Below are positions 37,434 through 49,414 of a stretch of 64,000 nucleotides of DNA, in pieces. Source of the stretch: Drosophila pseudoobscura (Eukaryota > Arthropoda > Insecta > Diptera > Drosophilidae); NCBI RefSeq assembly GCF_009870125.1, contig NC_046681.1:8321001-8385000 (forward strand), written 5' to 3'. The notes beneath the pieces are model-generated. The model searched no databases. It saw only the letters and a list, made by a program, of their open reading frames with translations, and was not told the origin of the DNA. The position numbers and the translations under genes are program-made. The number at the start of each line of letters is the position of its first letter. Positions within the stretch are counted from its first letter, which is position 1.

Positions 37434-38417
37434 TAAATAAAACTGAAGGAAAATACAAGAGGTTGAATATGTAAGAAAATAAGTGTATAAAAGGACACAA
37501 CGAAGACAATGTAAATCTAACAGTATCTCAAATATCCACCAGCATACGAATATGTGAATATATAGCCGTGCCACTTGCAACTGCAACTGTGCGACGTGCA
37601 CAAACGGAAGCAAACAATGGAATGGAATGGCAAAATAAAGCAAAAAATAAGTATAAACCAGAACAGATTTCTGTCAGATAGATATTGCAACAGACAGACA
37701 GATTAATTTTCTAGAGAAAAGGAAAAGCAGATAATTACTACACGGAAGAATAAGGGACATTTGAGAGTTCTTCAAATTGTTGATGGGTTACAATGCAAAC
37801 AGAGTACTCCCTATGAGGCTCAACTAATGACAATAAGGAAAACTGACTCTCATCAAGGCACTCACACAGGCTGGGCCAGTGTATTGTATGGTATTGACAG
37901 CTCTTTTGGAATTTAAAAGCTTTGCACGTCCCTTTTCCGCAACCCGAACCCGGAACCTACTGCAAATGTGCTTGGTTTTCACTTTTTCAGCCAACTGAAT
38001 GCCGTTAAAGGGTCCCAGTTTCATTTCTCCAGTTCCATTACGATAAAATACAAAAACTTTTTGTGGCCAGTCACAGTTCGGCTGGTTGTAAACTGCCATG
38101 GAACCCAAAGAGCTTGATGTGTGACGTTGCGATCTGCATTGATTAAATTTAAAGAATAAAGTCGCAAAGGCTGAGATCATTTCTGTCGATCCGGTACTTG
38201 ACAGCTGTCGGTTTGGCCACGGAGTAATCAATTTGTCATAAGAAGCCAGGTCAGGAGTCTTCGAAAATTTGGACCGATGAAAACAGACTCGCATTTGGCA
38301 CGTGCTATTGCCACACTAAGCCAAACCCCGATTTCAATGGCCTTCGAGGCTGTGTGTAAAACTAAAATGTAATTTGTATTTATTTTGGGACGTGGCGGCA
38401 GGAACCTAATATCCAGG
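37434..38417. repeat. tandem duplication, copy C
   Basis: Aligns in order and orientation with 39544-40978. Shared landmarks include GAGGTTGAATATGTA, CAGACAGACAGATT, GAGTTCTTCAAATTG, GGTTACAATGCAA, GTTGCGATCTGCATTGATTA and GACCGATGAAAACAGACTCG. The copies differ by many substitutions and indels. The copy stops about 35 bp short of the candidate exon at 38452. Confidence 0.85.
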
Positions 38418-38451
38418 AGTTTGGTCAACACAAACACACACTCACACTCAC

Positions 38452-38545
38452 CTGAGCAATTATCAGAGAAGTTTAAACGATTGACGAATGCGTTTGCGTC
38501 CGGACCATGAGCTCCAAGTTTTCCGGCTATAAATCCGTACTCCGC
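38452..38545 (-). CDS. candidate internal exon (94 nt) of the unidentified minus-strand gene
   Basis: On the minus strand CTTTCCTTCTATTTTCCAG is an excellent acceptor and GCTCAG|GTGAGTG an excellent donor. Only one of three frames is open. It gives 31 codons beginning AEYGFIAGKLGAHGPDANAF and ending NRLNFSDNCS, with one base left over. The reading has mixed, globular composition and a single cysteine near its end. It is not low complexity. I do not recognise the family. It starts in phase 0, matching the end of the signal-peptide exon at 49313-49414. This is the best supported exon of the proposed gene. Confidence 0.52.
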
Positions 38546-39059
38546 CTGGAAAATAGAAGGAAAGCTGTTTAGTGCAGGTTACAGACGCACTGGCACGTAC
38601 TGTGTATGAAATCCGGCCTTGCAGACATCCCGCCCGGCTGCAGGGGCAAAATCAGTGCGTTCCGCGCGGGATATCCAAAAATATTCACATTGATAGCGAA
38701 AGAAAAACAATTTTCACACAACTTTTCTGCTTTCTGTTTTTGCCTGGAGCTTCCCGCCTAGCAGCTGATCACAGAGACAGGTGATCGCGCAGAGTTGCTT
38801 CACTGACGGAGCTGCCGGACAGCCTAAAAATGACCTAAGACTGCCAGACGGTTGGAGTTCGGTTACCCGAGTAGGAGTTGAGCGCCAACGGAAATTTGAA
38901 ATTTAAATCGAGAAGGAGAGGCAGAAACTGTTCAGCCACAAGCAGCGGGGTCGGATAGTCCAGATCGACACTCAACCCGAATCACTGCATGGCCCCTTTC
39001 TGGCGCTCTGGGGGGCCAATCCTCAGCGAACCAATCCTCAAATGGGCCAAGGACTGCAC
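38546..39059. other. no gene; between duplication copies
   Basis: Single-copy sequence upstream (on the minus strand) of the 38452-38545 exon. It becomes GC-rich from about 38930 where the LINE-like fragment begins. Confidence 0.4.
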
Positions 39060-39255
39060 TGGCGAAGCGGGCCATTGGAGGCGTGAGGGCACTGGGCGAC
39101 TTCAACGCCTGGGATAAGAACTGGGGGTCCTCCCGAACCAACGCCAGAGGCCGTACGGTCCTGGAGGCTTTTGCCTCTCTCGACGTCGTCCTGCTGAACG
39201 AAGGGTCCCAACAGACACTCAACATGGTAGGTGCTGGTCATCTGGGAGTCATCGT
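39060..39255 (+). pseudogene. fragment of R1/LOA-type LINE endonuclease (ORF2)
   Basis: The + frame reads ALGDFNAWDKNWGSSRTNAR followed by GR, LLEAF-like and LDVVLLNEGSQQT. This is the GDFNA-WGS--TN-RG block and following LN-GS-T motif of the apurinic-type endonuclease in R1/LOA-clade non-LTR retrotransposons. The reading is lost on both sides: upstream sequence is GC-rich but out of frame, and downstream it ends near 39255. No reverse transcriptase is present, so it is a dead fragment. It sits between two copies of a tandem duplication. Confidence 0.72.
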
Positions 39256-39543
39256 TCTCAGCAACGCCAGCAGCGCGCTGATTTTTTTAATCAATAGTTA
39301 GTAGTTCTCGTCGTCCTGATAAGTGCGAATTTAATTAGTTGAACGTTTCTATAGAGCACTCTTAAATGGATAATAATATCCTGTTTAAGTTCGATTATGA
39401 ATTCAATAAACGTTCACATTATTCTGCCAATAAAAGCACGGCAGAATAAATACGGGACTTGGCATTCTGCATAATAAACAATTGAAAACCATAAATATGT
39501 ACTGATTTTCTATATAGGAAAAATATTTGTGAGAGTAAAATGT

Positions 39544-40978
39544 AAATAAAATTGGAAACTGAAGATTTTATATCCTTTAGAGGTTGAATATGTATGAATA
39601 GAAGTGTAAATAGCGACAAAACCTTTCATAGTCCCACCGTCTTTATGTTATTTTATTTTTATGTTGTCCCATATTATTTTTAAAAGTATATTTTACTTCG
39701 ATTCTTCCAAAATAGGAGGGCGTGTTTATAAGATCTGCAGATCAGATTCCTTGCTCCCTATTCGCTACTCTACCTACTCCCTACTCTTTGCCAATGTTTT
39801 TTACATATTTACACCACAATTGACTTGTCTGAACCATTTTACTTACCCTTTTTTAGAGTACACTTTCAAATAATAGTCTGACATAATAGTAGCTGTAATT
39901 TTCGTGACTTGTTAACACAATGAAGACAATGTGGCTTTAACAGCATGCCAATTATCCATCTGCGTGCGAGTATCTGAATAAATATATGAATACTTATGTA
40001 TATATTCGTATGCCACTCGCAACTGCATCTGTGCATCGGGCACAAGCATAAAACGGAAACGGAAGCAAACAAGTGGAATGGCAAAAAGAAGCAACAAAAA
40101 ATATGTATAAACCAGAATAGATTTTTGTCAGATAGACATTGCAACAGACAGACAGATTGATTGTTCATATTTGTTGCAATTCAACAGAACATTTTTTCAA
40201 CTCAAAGAGGAAATGCCGAGTTTTACTGCACAGAAGAAAACGTATAGTTTTCTTTTGTTTTGAGCGGGAAATTTAAGGAGTTCTTCAAATTGATGGTGGG
40301 TTACAATGCAAGCAGAGTACTCTAAATGAGGCTAAGCTTATAATAAGAAAAAAATAACTTAAGAAATGCCTCTCAATCTCTCATCCCTGGAGACAGACCC
40401 CTCAGTTGATGTAATGTATTGGCAGACCTTTTTGAATTTGAAAGCTTTACACGACCCTTTCCGGCAAAAACCTACCATACAACACATTGAATATCCCACT
40501 GGAAATGTGCTTAACTTTTACTTTTTTAGCCAACACAATGCCGTCAGAGGGTCCAAGTTAAATTTCTCCTCTTCCAATACCAAAAATACAAAACTATTTT
40601 TGTGGACAGTCACAGTTCGGCTAGTTTTAAATTGTCATTGCGCCTAATGACCTTGGTGTGTGCCGTTGCGATCTGCATTGATTAAATTAAAAAACAAAAG
40701 TCGCAAGGGCTGAGATAATTTCTGGCGATCCCAAACTTGACAGCTGTCGGTATGGTAAAGTTTTTGGGCAAACTTTGCCACAGGGCAATCAATTTCTCAT
40801 GAGATGTCAGGTCAGGAGTGTTTGACCATTTGGACCGATGAAAACAGACTCGCACTTGGCACGTGCTATTGCCGCACTAAGCCAAACCCTGATTTCAATG
40901 CCCTTCGTGGCTGAGTGTAAAACTAAAATTGAATTTTTATTTATTTTGGGACCTGGTGGCAGAATACCTTTATCCAGG
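39544..40978. repeat. tandem duplication, copy D
   Basis: Counterpart of 37434-38417. Copy D is longer mainly because of about 285 extra bases at 39622-39905, absent from copy C. It ends at the same TATCCAGG point as copy C, before any exon sequence, so the exon at 38452 was not duplicated. Confidence 0.85.
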
Positions 40979-41443
40979 TGACACACACACTCAGCTAAGC
41001 GCTTATAAAATATTTAGTGGCAAGCTCAGCACAAACATAAAAGTTGCTATAGGGAGGCCGGATGCCTTCCGAAATACGTTCAAACAACGGCCGGAGAGTG
41101 TGTCAACACAATCAGCATAATAACCGAGGGTACGTATGGCCGTGACCCCAAAGGGCTACAATAAAATGGGATTAAATGTAAAAATGTGTGAGATTGCCTC
41201 TGCCATGGCAGGTTCTTAAGCCCTCACGCAATGTCCTCAAGAGGGACCTAACCCCATATCCTAGTCAATTCCTAATGACTTTGGTTACATGCCAAATTAG
41301 ACAGGAGAAGTGACAGCCAGGTTCCAGCAGTTTCGGGTTAAAAGTTTAAGTGAAAACTAAAGTCTAAGTTTTTGCAAGGCATAAAGTTTCATAAGGTTTC
41401 AGTATCGCGTGTGTAGGTTAGGGTTCCGAAATCACTTGGGTAA
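40979..41443. other. no gene recognised
   Basis: Single-copy AT-rich sequence between the tandem duplication and the palindrome. Confidence 0.4.
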
Positions 41444-41511
41444 TACCACTAACCATACAGTATATACATATATATACTATATATAGTATATATACTGTAT
41501 GGTTAGTGGTA
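41444..41511. repeat. near-perfect palindrome with flanking direct repeats
   Basis: A perfect 23-bp arm at 41444-41466 (starts TACCACTAACC) pairs with 41489-41511. The 22-base centre is alternating TA and also largely self-complementary. TAATAC occurs at both edges (41441-41446 and 41510-41515), as if a CACTAACC...GGTTAGTGG unit had been inserted with a 6-bp target duplication. Such hairpins resemble very short foldback or MITE-like elements. Confidence 0.75.
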
Positions 41512-41629
41512 ATACTTGATTCAGCCGAATGTAAATCAGGAAGTATTCGGCGAACATAGTTTCTTAGTGTCCTCATGCTCTGGCCTAGACTTATCTAAGA
41601 TAAAACATTTGCAAAAATTCAATTAAAAA

Positions 41630-42776
41630 CGAGGGGGAACGTTGTGAGTTGCTGCGGTCACCGCAACTCTACAGTTATACCCGATACTAAGTCAGTATGG
41701 CTCTCCTCCGGCAGATGGCGCTAATATTAAGCGACACGACAAAGAGTGTGTGCGAGAGAGACAGAAAATCAGTCTGAGCGTGACGTCGGGCGCTGCGTAG
41801 CCACTGCAAATTGATTTGTTCCTTTTGGCTATAAAAATGATCTGATCTGATCCAGATTCAGCAATCTAATAGATATGGTCATTATCTATGATTCTGCGTT
41901 TTTAGTTTTCTCGAATCTGCAATATTGTGGATGCAACAGATTTTCGTCCTTTGTGGGGGCGGATGGGGGTGGGGCGAAATTCTGAGATATACGTTTTATA
42001 GTGACATCTTAAAGGAGTGTGTGTACCAAATTTGGTTACTCTAGCCTTAATAGTCTCTGAGATTTGTGGTTGCCCCAGATTTTCGTCCTGTGCGGGGGCG
42101 GAAGGGGGTGTGGCGAAATTTGGACAGGAAACGGTCAAGGTCCGATATCACAGGAGTGTGGATACCAAATTTGGTTGCTCTAGCTTTTATGGGTTCTGAG
42201 ATCCTTGAACTCATATTTTGTAATTGGCAAAACCGACCATGAAACCTGTGTGTTAGAGTGAGACAGAGCGAGAAAGAGTGAAATTGTTTTCGTGATTCTG
42301 GCTATAATAATTATACGATTTGGTTCAGATTTTGCACTCTTGAAGATATAGTCATCTTCTACGATTCTGCGTTTTTAGTTTTCTGGTATCGTCAAAATTG
42401 TGGATGCCACAGATTTTCGCCCTTTGTGGGGGCGGAAGTGGGCGGGGCAAAGTCTTGAAATATTTTTGGAGCAGTGACATATCACAGAAGTCTGGATCCA
42501 AAACATCGTTGCTCTAGCTCTTATAGTCTTTGAGCATTAGGCGCTGAAGGGGACGGACAGACGGACAGACGGACAGACGGACGGACGGACAGACGGACAG
42601 ACGGACGGACGGACAGACGGACAGACAGACATGGCTCAATCGACTTGGCTATTGATGCTGATCAAGAATATATATACTTTATGGGGTCGGAAACGATTCC
42701 TTCTGGACGTTACACACATCTACTTTCACCACAAATCTAATATACCCCAATACTCATTTTGAGTATCGGGTATAAT
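41630..42776 (+). mobile_element. DINE-1/INE-1 (mini-me, SGM-type) non-autonomous Helitron relative
   Basis: The element opens with GAGGGGGAACGTTGTGAGTT and a GTTGC...GCAAC hairpin. Subterminal inverted repeats TTATACCCGATACT (41675-41688) and AGTATCGGGTATAA (42762-42775) are exact complements. Between them are the family's CTCCTCCGGCAGATGGCGCT block, a GTCY-type microsatellite and the 3' GGGTCGGAAACG block. The body holds three partial repeats of an internal unit (AGATTTTCGTCCTTTGTGGG at about 41939, 42076 and 42412), as in obscura-group SGM elements. There is no coding capacity. Confidence 0.88.
42550..42630 (+). repeat. (GACG/GACA)n microsatellite inside DINE-1
   Basis: About twenty GACG and GACA tetramers in a row. 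This is the GTCY proto-microsatellite that characterises mini-me/DINE-1 elements. Confidence 0.9.
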
Positions 42777-45700
42777 AAATGATCTTTAACTGTTACTAAT
42801 CTAAAATACCATTAACAACTACATGGAAAAATCCATAGCATATCCAGTCGATAGTAAGTATCAACCGCAGATACTATCATGCAATCATTATAAATTTTTT
42901 TGGCCAGAAGGAACTTGATGTTCGATTTTTGGGATTATGTGGCACCGCCTGAAGCTGAATTGGCCCTAATTAAATTAACACGCCTTTTGTTTTAGTCTGC
43001 ACTGAAATGAACAGCCAGCACACAAAGGCCATGTCAGAGGCAAACCAAACAAAAGTCGAATGGAGGCGAATGCTCTGGGGCAATGGGGAAAGTCGAGTCG
43101 AGACAATAAAACGCTTTTTTATGGCTCTTTTAAACGCTTCGCTCGAAGACATTAAAAAGTCTTCAAGTTGGTGAAAAAGTTTGGCGTTTGTTAGTTGGGA
43201 TTCCCCTTCATTGTTTCTGCTTTTCTTCTGCGAATGGAGAAGGAAGACGCCAGTTTTTCACTTGAACTCGTCATAAAAAATGATAATTATGGAATTGGAC
43301 TTTGGTTATGACTCAGACACTTGTCCATAATCCGTCGAGTGCAGTGAACTCAGTCCCCCTTGGACTCCGCATCGCTGGGAGTTTGGTTTTCCCATCACCC
43401 TCATTATTGTCGCCATTCTGTGGCCGTCCTCGGTCCTCTGGCACTCGTCTGACAGCCACCAGAAATTTCAGGAAAACTTTTTCCGCTTCCTACTTATTCA
43501 TATATAAGCTTTAAGAACGTACAATGACTGAGTCTGTCTGAACGCTTGTTCTTGAGGCGCGAAATGCATGTTAAGGCTGTCAACGGAGGAGTTTGCCGTC
43601 GGGGTCCCAGTCCAAACTTTAGTTTCCACCACACAGCCGCAGGAGAAAAGACTCAATTCGAGTTTTGAGAGTTGAGTAAAATACTGCCCTGTCTTTTTTC
43701 CAAATAAATTGATTTCCACCCTTTGGCGCTTAAAGTAAAGCTTTTCACTGAGTACAAAATTTGGTTCAAATTTAATGTTATTTTAGTTTCGCACAATATT
43801 CACAATTATAATTGGTGTTTTTATCTAGCAGACAACAGATAGAATCACAATATTATTATTATTTATTAAACGAGAATCAATTTGATTATTGTCTTTACAA
43901 AAATAAATTAAAAATGTATGTGGCATAATCATAACAGTTATTAATCAAAAAACTATTTGAACAATTTCAACTTGTATTTCAAAAGGAAAAATGAATCTGT
44001 TTAAGCTTCTTCTGACATAAAAAACTCCTTATAAAACTTGTTCCTTTGAGCTCAAAAAAAAAAGAGAATAAGCTCTCTTAGAGCCAATCAGAAGAGTTTC
44101 CTTTTCAGAGCAAAAGGATATCTTACAAAAATATTTTTCCATGTTTAATCCGGAACTGGCATCTTTCTGGCCATTTCATTTCTGTTGCCAATTGCTGTCA
44201 AACGGGAGAATAAGTAGGCTGACTATTGGGTTGAAACGTTGCAATACATTTTATATGTATTAACAAATAGAATCTTAAGAATCTAAAATTGCTTCGTACC
44301 TCAATCATGATTGTAAATCAAATAAATTTAAGAAAAACACAGCAATTTGAAATTTAAATGTAATAAACAACCAAATAAATATTACCATAGCTATGCAAAT
44401 TTTAAAACTGTCACGAGCTATGTCCTGCAATTGGGTAAATTGTTCCTGGACTTTTTGCCATCCACAGAAAATTCATGCAAAAGTAATTTCCAAGACAATT
44501 TTTTCAAGGAGCACCACAAACTGTCAGAGAAACTTTCAACTTCTCCCAGAAGCACTTGTAAAGCGTAAATAAATACAAATAAATTGAAGATTAAAGTTAA
44601 ATATATCGCAAAATTGTATGCAGTAGTTAAAGAGAAATATGGCGACCACAATACGGGGCTGTGGTGTAAAATGTTTAGCAAATCGTAATACTAACTATCC
44701 CATGAGACAAGGGTTAGGACAATAACACGGCCCAATTTTAATTAAAACTGAACTAGAATAAGGGGCATGCTTTGTGGGTCGAAGATTTGATACTCTTTCA
44801 GATCTTATGTTCCCTAAGAGATGCGCTCTACATACGCCTTTGGTCTAATATAAGATAACCATCCATCATCCATGATATATACTGTAATGATGCACTCCTG
44901 ACCTTTTTGAGGGACGAATTGTAAGTATAGAAAAAGTACTTTTTGGTTTTGAAATGAGTACATTATTTTATGCATTGCATAACATCTGATCAGAATAATC
45001 ATACCCTTTGCAAGAGTACAAAGAATGAACAACTACACGCACTAGATTCTACTGTCAGTTCGGTCTGCCCTCCCACTCATCCTTTGGGGTTAGAAATTCA
45101 TTTAGACAGGGGGCTAGGCTTTAGAAAAGTGTAGGCCTGAGAGCGTAAATTTTCGAGAAACAGTCAAATGCAATTTTGTGGCCGACACGAACTGCATTTT
45201 GGGCAACCCGTTGGCCGCGCCTGTCGCCTCCGCTATGCCGTTGATGTTTGTTTATGGGCAGCGCCTTTCATTAGTGGCCAACTTGATGGCTAGCTGGCAG
45301 GAATAGCTGTCAGTATTATTGCGTTTGCAGCCCGCGCTTTGACAGCGGCGAAATGTAATTCAATGAAGCCAGCAAACTTGCCTGAATCACGACGGTTCAG
45401 AGCATGTTCTCTACCATTTTTCGGTTGGTTAAAGAGGATTCATTTTCTCAGTATATCAAATGAAGTGATATATCACTAGTTCGTTATGCATTCGTCATTC
45501 ACTTTTGCCCTTAGCTTTCATTGGTTTTCCCAGGGAAACCGGCAACTGAAACAAAAATTCTCATAACTGCCATATTGTATTGTTCTGTCTTCAATGATCC
45601 GTAGACCTCTCCCACAATGAACTCCACATAAATATCCTGCCGCATCGGTTTCTCTTTATAAAAACTGTGACAAACTGTCCTGCTATCCGCATCAATCTGG

Positions 45701-48700
45701 TTGGTTCACTTTGTCGAATCATTTATCTGGGCGGAATATGTTTTTTTTTCTTTGAAGGCAATTTAGTGTAACAAAAATAAGGCTTTTATTCACTTTTCGC
45801 ATGAATTTTAGTTGTCTGTTTTTTCATTTCTCTGATTTTCTAAAAGACCTGAACGGATGATTTATAAATGAACAATGGAATATTGTAGATAATATAGATT
45901 ACGTCCTTTCCAATGATGTGTGTTTTAAGTAAATATGTAGTTAAATTTAAATATTTCTGCTCCAACTTTTAGGTAAAATGCTATCTAGATACAATATGAG
46001 GTAAGAGCATCAGTCATTTCCCATCGATAAAGTTGCACCTCCTATCCTCACCACCAATCTGATCAATCCCCACCATTCCACTTCCCCGTTTAATAGATAT
46101 CGATTTTTTCGTGTCCCGCGGATGACATCGCAAACTCTCATTTCCATTCAACTTTTTTCCTCGAAATCGACTCAGCATCGCACAAAGACTCATAACTGTC
46201 ATTGTTATTGCTTTCGAGGTGGTGCTATTGTCCGGCAATACTGCGGCTCAAATGAGGCGTAGGCCTCGCCGCCTGATGAACTGCACAAAAATGTACGTGA
46301 ACGCGGGGAAATGCAAAAGAGACGACCGGAAGGGAAAACTGTTTGCAAAAACTATGGTTTTCCGTCTGGCGGTTGCCAGGAAGCCCATTTATCAGGCTCT
46401 GTGAAGTCGCTGAATGAAACTGTTTTGCTGCTGAATGCAATTTAGCGTAAAATACTTAGTAGTTTTTCTCTCGATTTTTTCAACAGCAATGTGCCAGAAC
46501 ATTACGAGTGGAGCGAACTATTCTAGTCAGATAATTACGGCTTTCTGGGCCTTGCAATCAGTAAAAACTCTTAACAGTCAAGAAAATGACCGAAGAAAAA
46601 TCTCGGAGTAGGTCCGATTGGCTCCATCACAATAAAATCAGAGAGGATGCCCCAAAGCCTAAGTAACAGATATTGTTTTTCCCCGGAAAAGCAGGAGAAA
46701 GCCCCACAACAATAGGAGCAGAAACAATCACAGAAATTGGTAAGACTAATAACATTATTGAGTAGAAATCGCAGACGACCGAAGGTATTAGAAACCAATT
46801 TACTTGTGTGTGTGTTCGTTCTTAGAAAGAGCTATGAAGGACGAGAACAAAAATAATCAAAATCAATTGAACTGCTTTCACTGGAATAAAGAGACACCAT
46901 TCGACCAGACCTTTGGAGCTTAGCAACGTTTCGTTTTCTTATCGTACGCTTTAATACGATTTTAATTAGAAAAGAAAACTTTGTTTTTCGGTCCGATTCC
47001 TTTGCTTGATTTCGATCCCCGAAATCTAATTGGCAGCACTTTTAATGCTTGACTTCCCCGTAAACGAAAAGCAGGCCATAAAGGTTGCTACGAGTAACCT
47101 TCTCCTTGAAGCTCATTCCGGTTGCCATCTGTCAAATTATAGTGAAAGGTCGAGCCGACATTAACAAAATCAGCATCAGAGCAAGGCCCAACTCCCTTTA
47201 TCGATGTGAAATTATAAGGATAGAGCGCGAGCTCCCAGGAAAAAATGGAAAAATATTGCTGCAAACACATGTAATTTATTTATATATATTTTTTACCATT
47301 TTTAAAATGGCCAACAGTGCAATTTGACTCGCTGCCAGACGCCAGCAACATGTGAAGTTTATGATTGTCAGCCAGGGATCTTCCCTGTATATGTACATAC
47401 ATATGTACATATATGTATATAAGGGGATAGGGATGTGCTTGTATCCTTCAGACCCAAGGAAAAAACAACACTATAAAGTGCCATTTCAGGCACTTTTTCC
47501 TGGAAATAATTTTGTTTCTTCTCTACATTTTTATTGTGACCAATGAAAGTTGAATTTAAAAGTTTTTCAACGAATAAAGTTAATCTTGTTGGTGTTGTCA
47601 TGTTGGTTGTTAAATCAATATTTTCCGTGTAAATGGATAAATTTGTTAATTATCTTGTGCTGATGAGAATACATATACTCGTACATATATGATAAGTGAC
47701 AGTTCGAGGATACAGTCGGGCATTGTGCTCCTGTCATTGGTAGTTCTCCTGTCAGCTTATCCCCTGCATTATGCAAATGATCCCCCGGTCTTATGCTATT
47801 ATTTTACCATCGGTAAGCACCCTGAGCACCAGCAAATTCTGTTTGATACCTTGTGACAGGCTTTGGCGGCATAATGTCAGGTTATCTAGAGCCTTGGGGC
47901 TCACCTCTAATTAGCTGTGTAATTAACGCATTTGAATGAAGTACCCTGGGGAAGTTTTGAATCAACTTTGCTTGACATTCCAGACCATGTTCTGTACAAT
48001 ATTTTCACACTACAAATCGCACTCAAACGACTTCACATCAGTCTTTTCGCCCGCACATTTACTGCTCAATTTAACTACTCAAACGTGCCATAAAAAGCTG
48101 TCATCCCGAGGCTCTTCCCATCCTCATTCCCTCCCTCCATTATGATTGATGGAAGGCGGCCAGGAATTGATGTCAGCCATGTGACTGCAAATTATCTCCG
48201 CTTGATTGGTTGACCTTTTTCTTTTTGTCAATCACAGACAGCACTCCGACTCCCACGTAAAAAAATACTTTGAAAACTTAAATTCCATGGTTTATTTTGG
48301 TTCACACATTAAACACTTTACTGGTCGACCTTCTCTTTGGAATAATGACTGTAATTACGAGGCAGACACTTAATTATAAATGTATTTATGCGCAATAGTG
48401 TCAAAATTATTTACAGCCTTGCCTTTGCTGCAGCATAAATAATACCATTAAAGAGGCGCATAAATATTGCGGCAGATAATTAAAATATGTCAAGGCACTG
48501 GTTAAGAAAATAAATAAAATTGTAACAGGGGGTTCGCTTCGAACTTTTGAAGGATATTTACAATGAAAACTGTATGTCGTAATAATTCCTTGATATATCT
48601 AACATAAGGAAGACTGAATTTCCCTATTTCCCTAGTTCTTCTGACGCCTCTCTCTCTCTCTTACACACTTAAGTTGCCAGCAATTTCCGTTCAGAATAAT

Positions 48701-49312
48701 TGATGCAATGAAAGTGAAATCAGTACTTTATTACAGTACGAGTATTACAAGGTATTTGACCAAACAGGTGCATACATAGCTATAAATTTAGTGTTTGAAA
48801 ACTTTTATTTTCCATGTTTTCAAGGCGAAAACCAACTAGAATTTCTAGTTCAGGCAATGGTTTGAAGGGCTCATTCTATGCTTATCCCTTACATCTCAGC
48901 CACCGTTTATACTTTGGTATTTTGTTGGAACTTCGACTGCATAAGTGGAACATTTCGGAACAAACTTTTGCCATATCCCAAGCCACCTACAAACCCACTC
49001 AACCGCTTGGGGCGAAGAACATTTTTGTTGAATTTTTTCCTTTTTCCTTCATGCAGGAGGGTTTTGCATTTTCATTAAATTATTGGAAATACTCATCGCC
49101 TGCCATCGCCTTGGTTCCGTTCGTCCACAGCGGCAGGACTCAGCCACACCCAAAGTTCGGCAAGCAATACAATCAGGCGATGGCCCGATACCAAGGAAAT
49201 CTGTTTCCTTCCAGCCATTAGCATTAATATTTCAATGCCTTCGGTTGCTGTCGCTCTCAGCGCCTTCCAGTCTTCCCCCCAGGCCAGTGCTCTGCCCATT
49301 TTTTGAGCTTAC
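42777..49312. other. 6.5 kb without a confirmed gene
   Basis: AT-rich, possibly intron of the minus-strand gene. A minus-strand ORF at 47088-47270, with two N-glycosylation-like motifs and an acceptor-like GTTTGCAG at its start, is noted as a weak exon candidate. Palindromic TATGTACATA repeats lie near 47388-47418. Nothing else stands out. Confidence 0.4.
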
Positions 49313-49414
49313 GATAGCCCTTTTTGGTATATAATAGCACAAATTTCTGTATTTGTCAGCTGCTGCCAGATTTACGTGTTGATATTGTGGCAGGACCAGA
49401 AGTAGTAGCACCAT
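49313..49414 (-). CDS. candidate first coding exon with signal peptide, minus-strand gene
   Basis: On the minus strand the ATG at 49414 opens 34 codons ending at ATC|GTAAGC, a good donor, in phase 0. The peptide starts MVLLLLVLPQYQHVNLAAA, a typical secretory signal peptide with small residues at the cleavage site, then DKYRNLCYYIPKRAI. The next candidate exon on this strand (38545-38452) begins in phase 0. With the exons at 16337-16396 and 8216-8346 the total is 387 nt, a complete 128-aa frame. The family is unknown, and extra exons could lie between. A CTG-rich stretch could mimic a signal peptide, so this is tentative. Confidence 0.33.

Noticed and set aside
48814..49221. 135-codon + strand ORF
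   Set aside because: No motif, no promoter or splice context, and it is followed by a better minus-strand signal-peptide exon; probably incidental.
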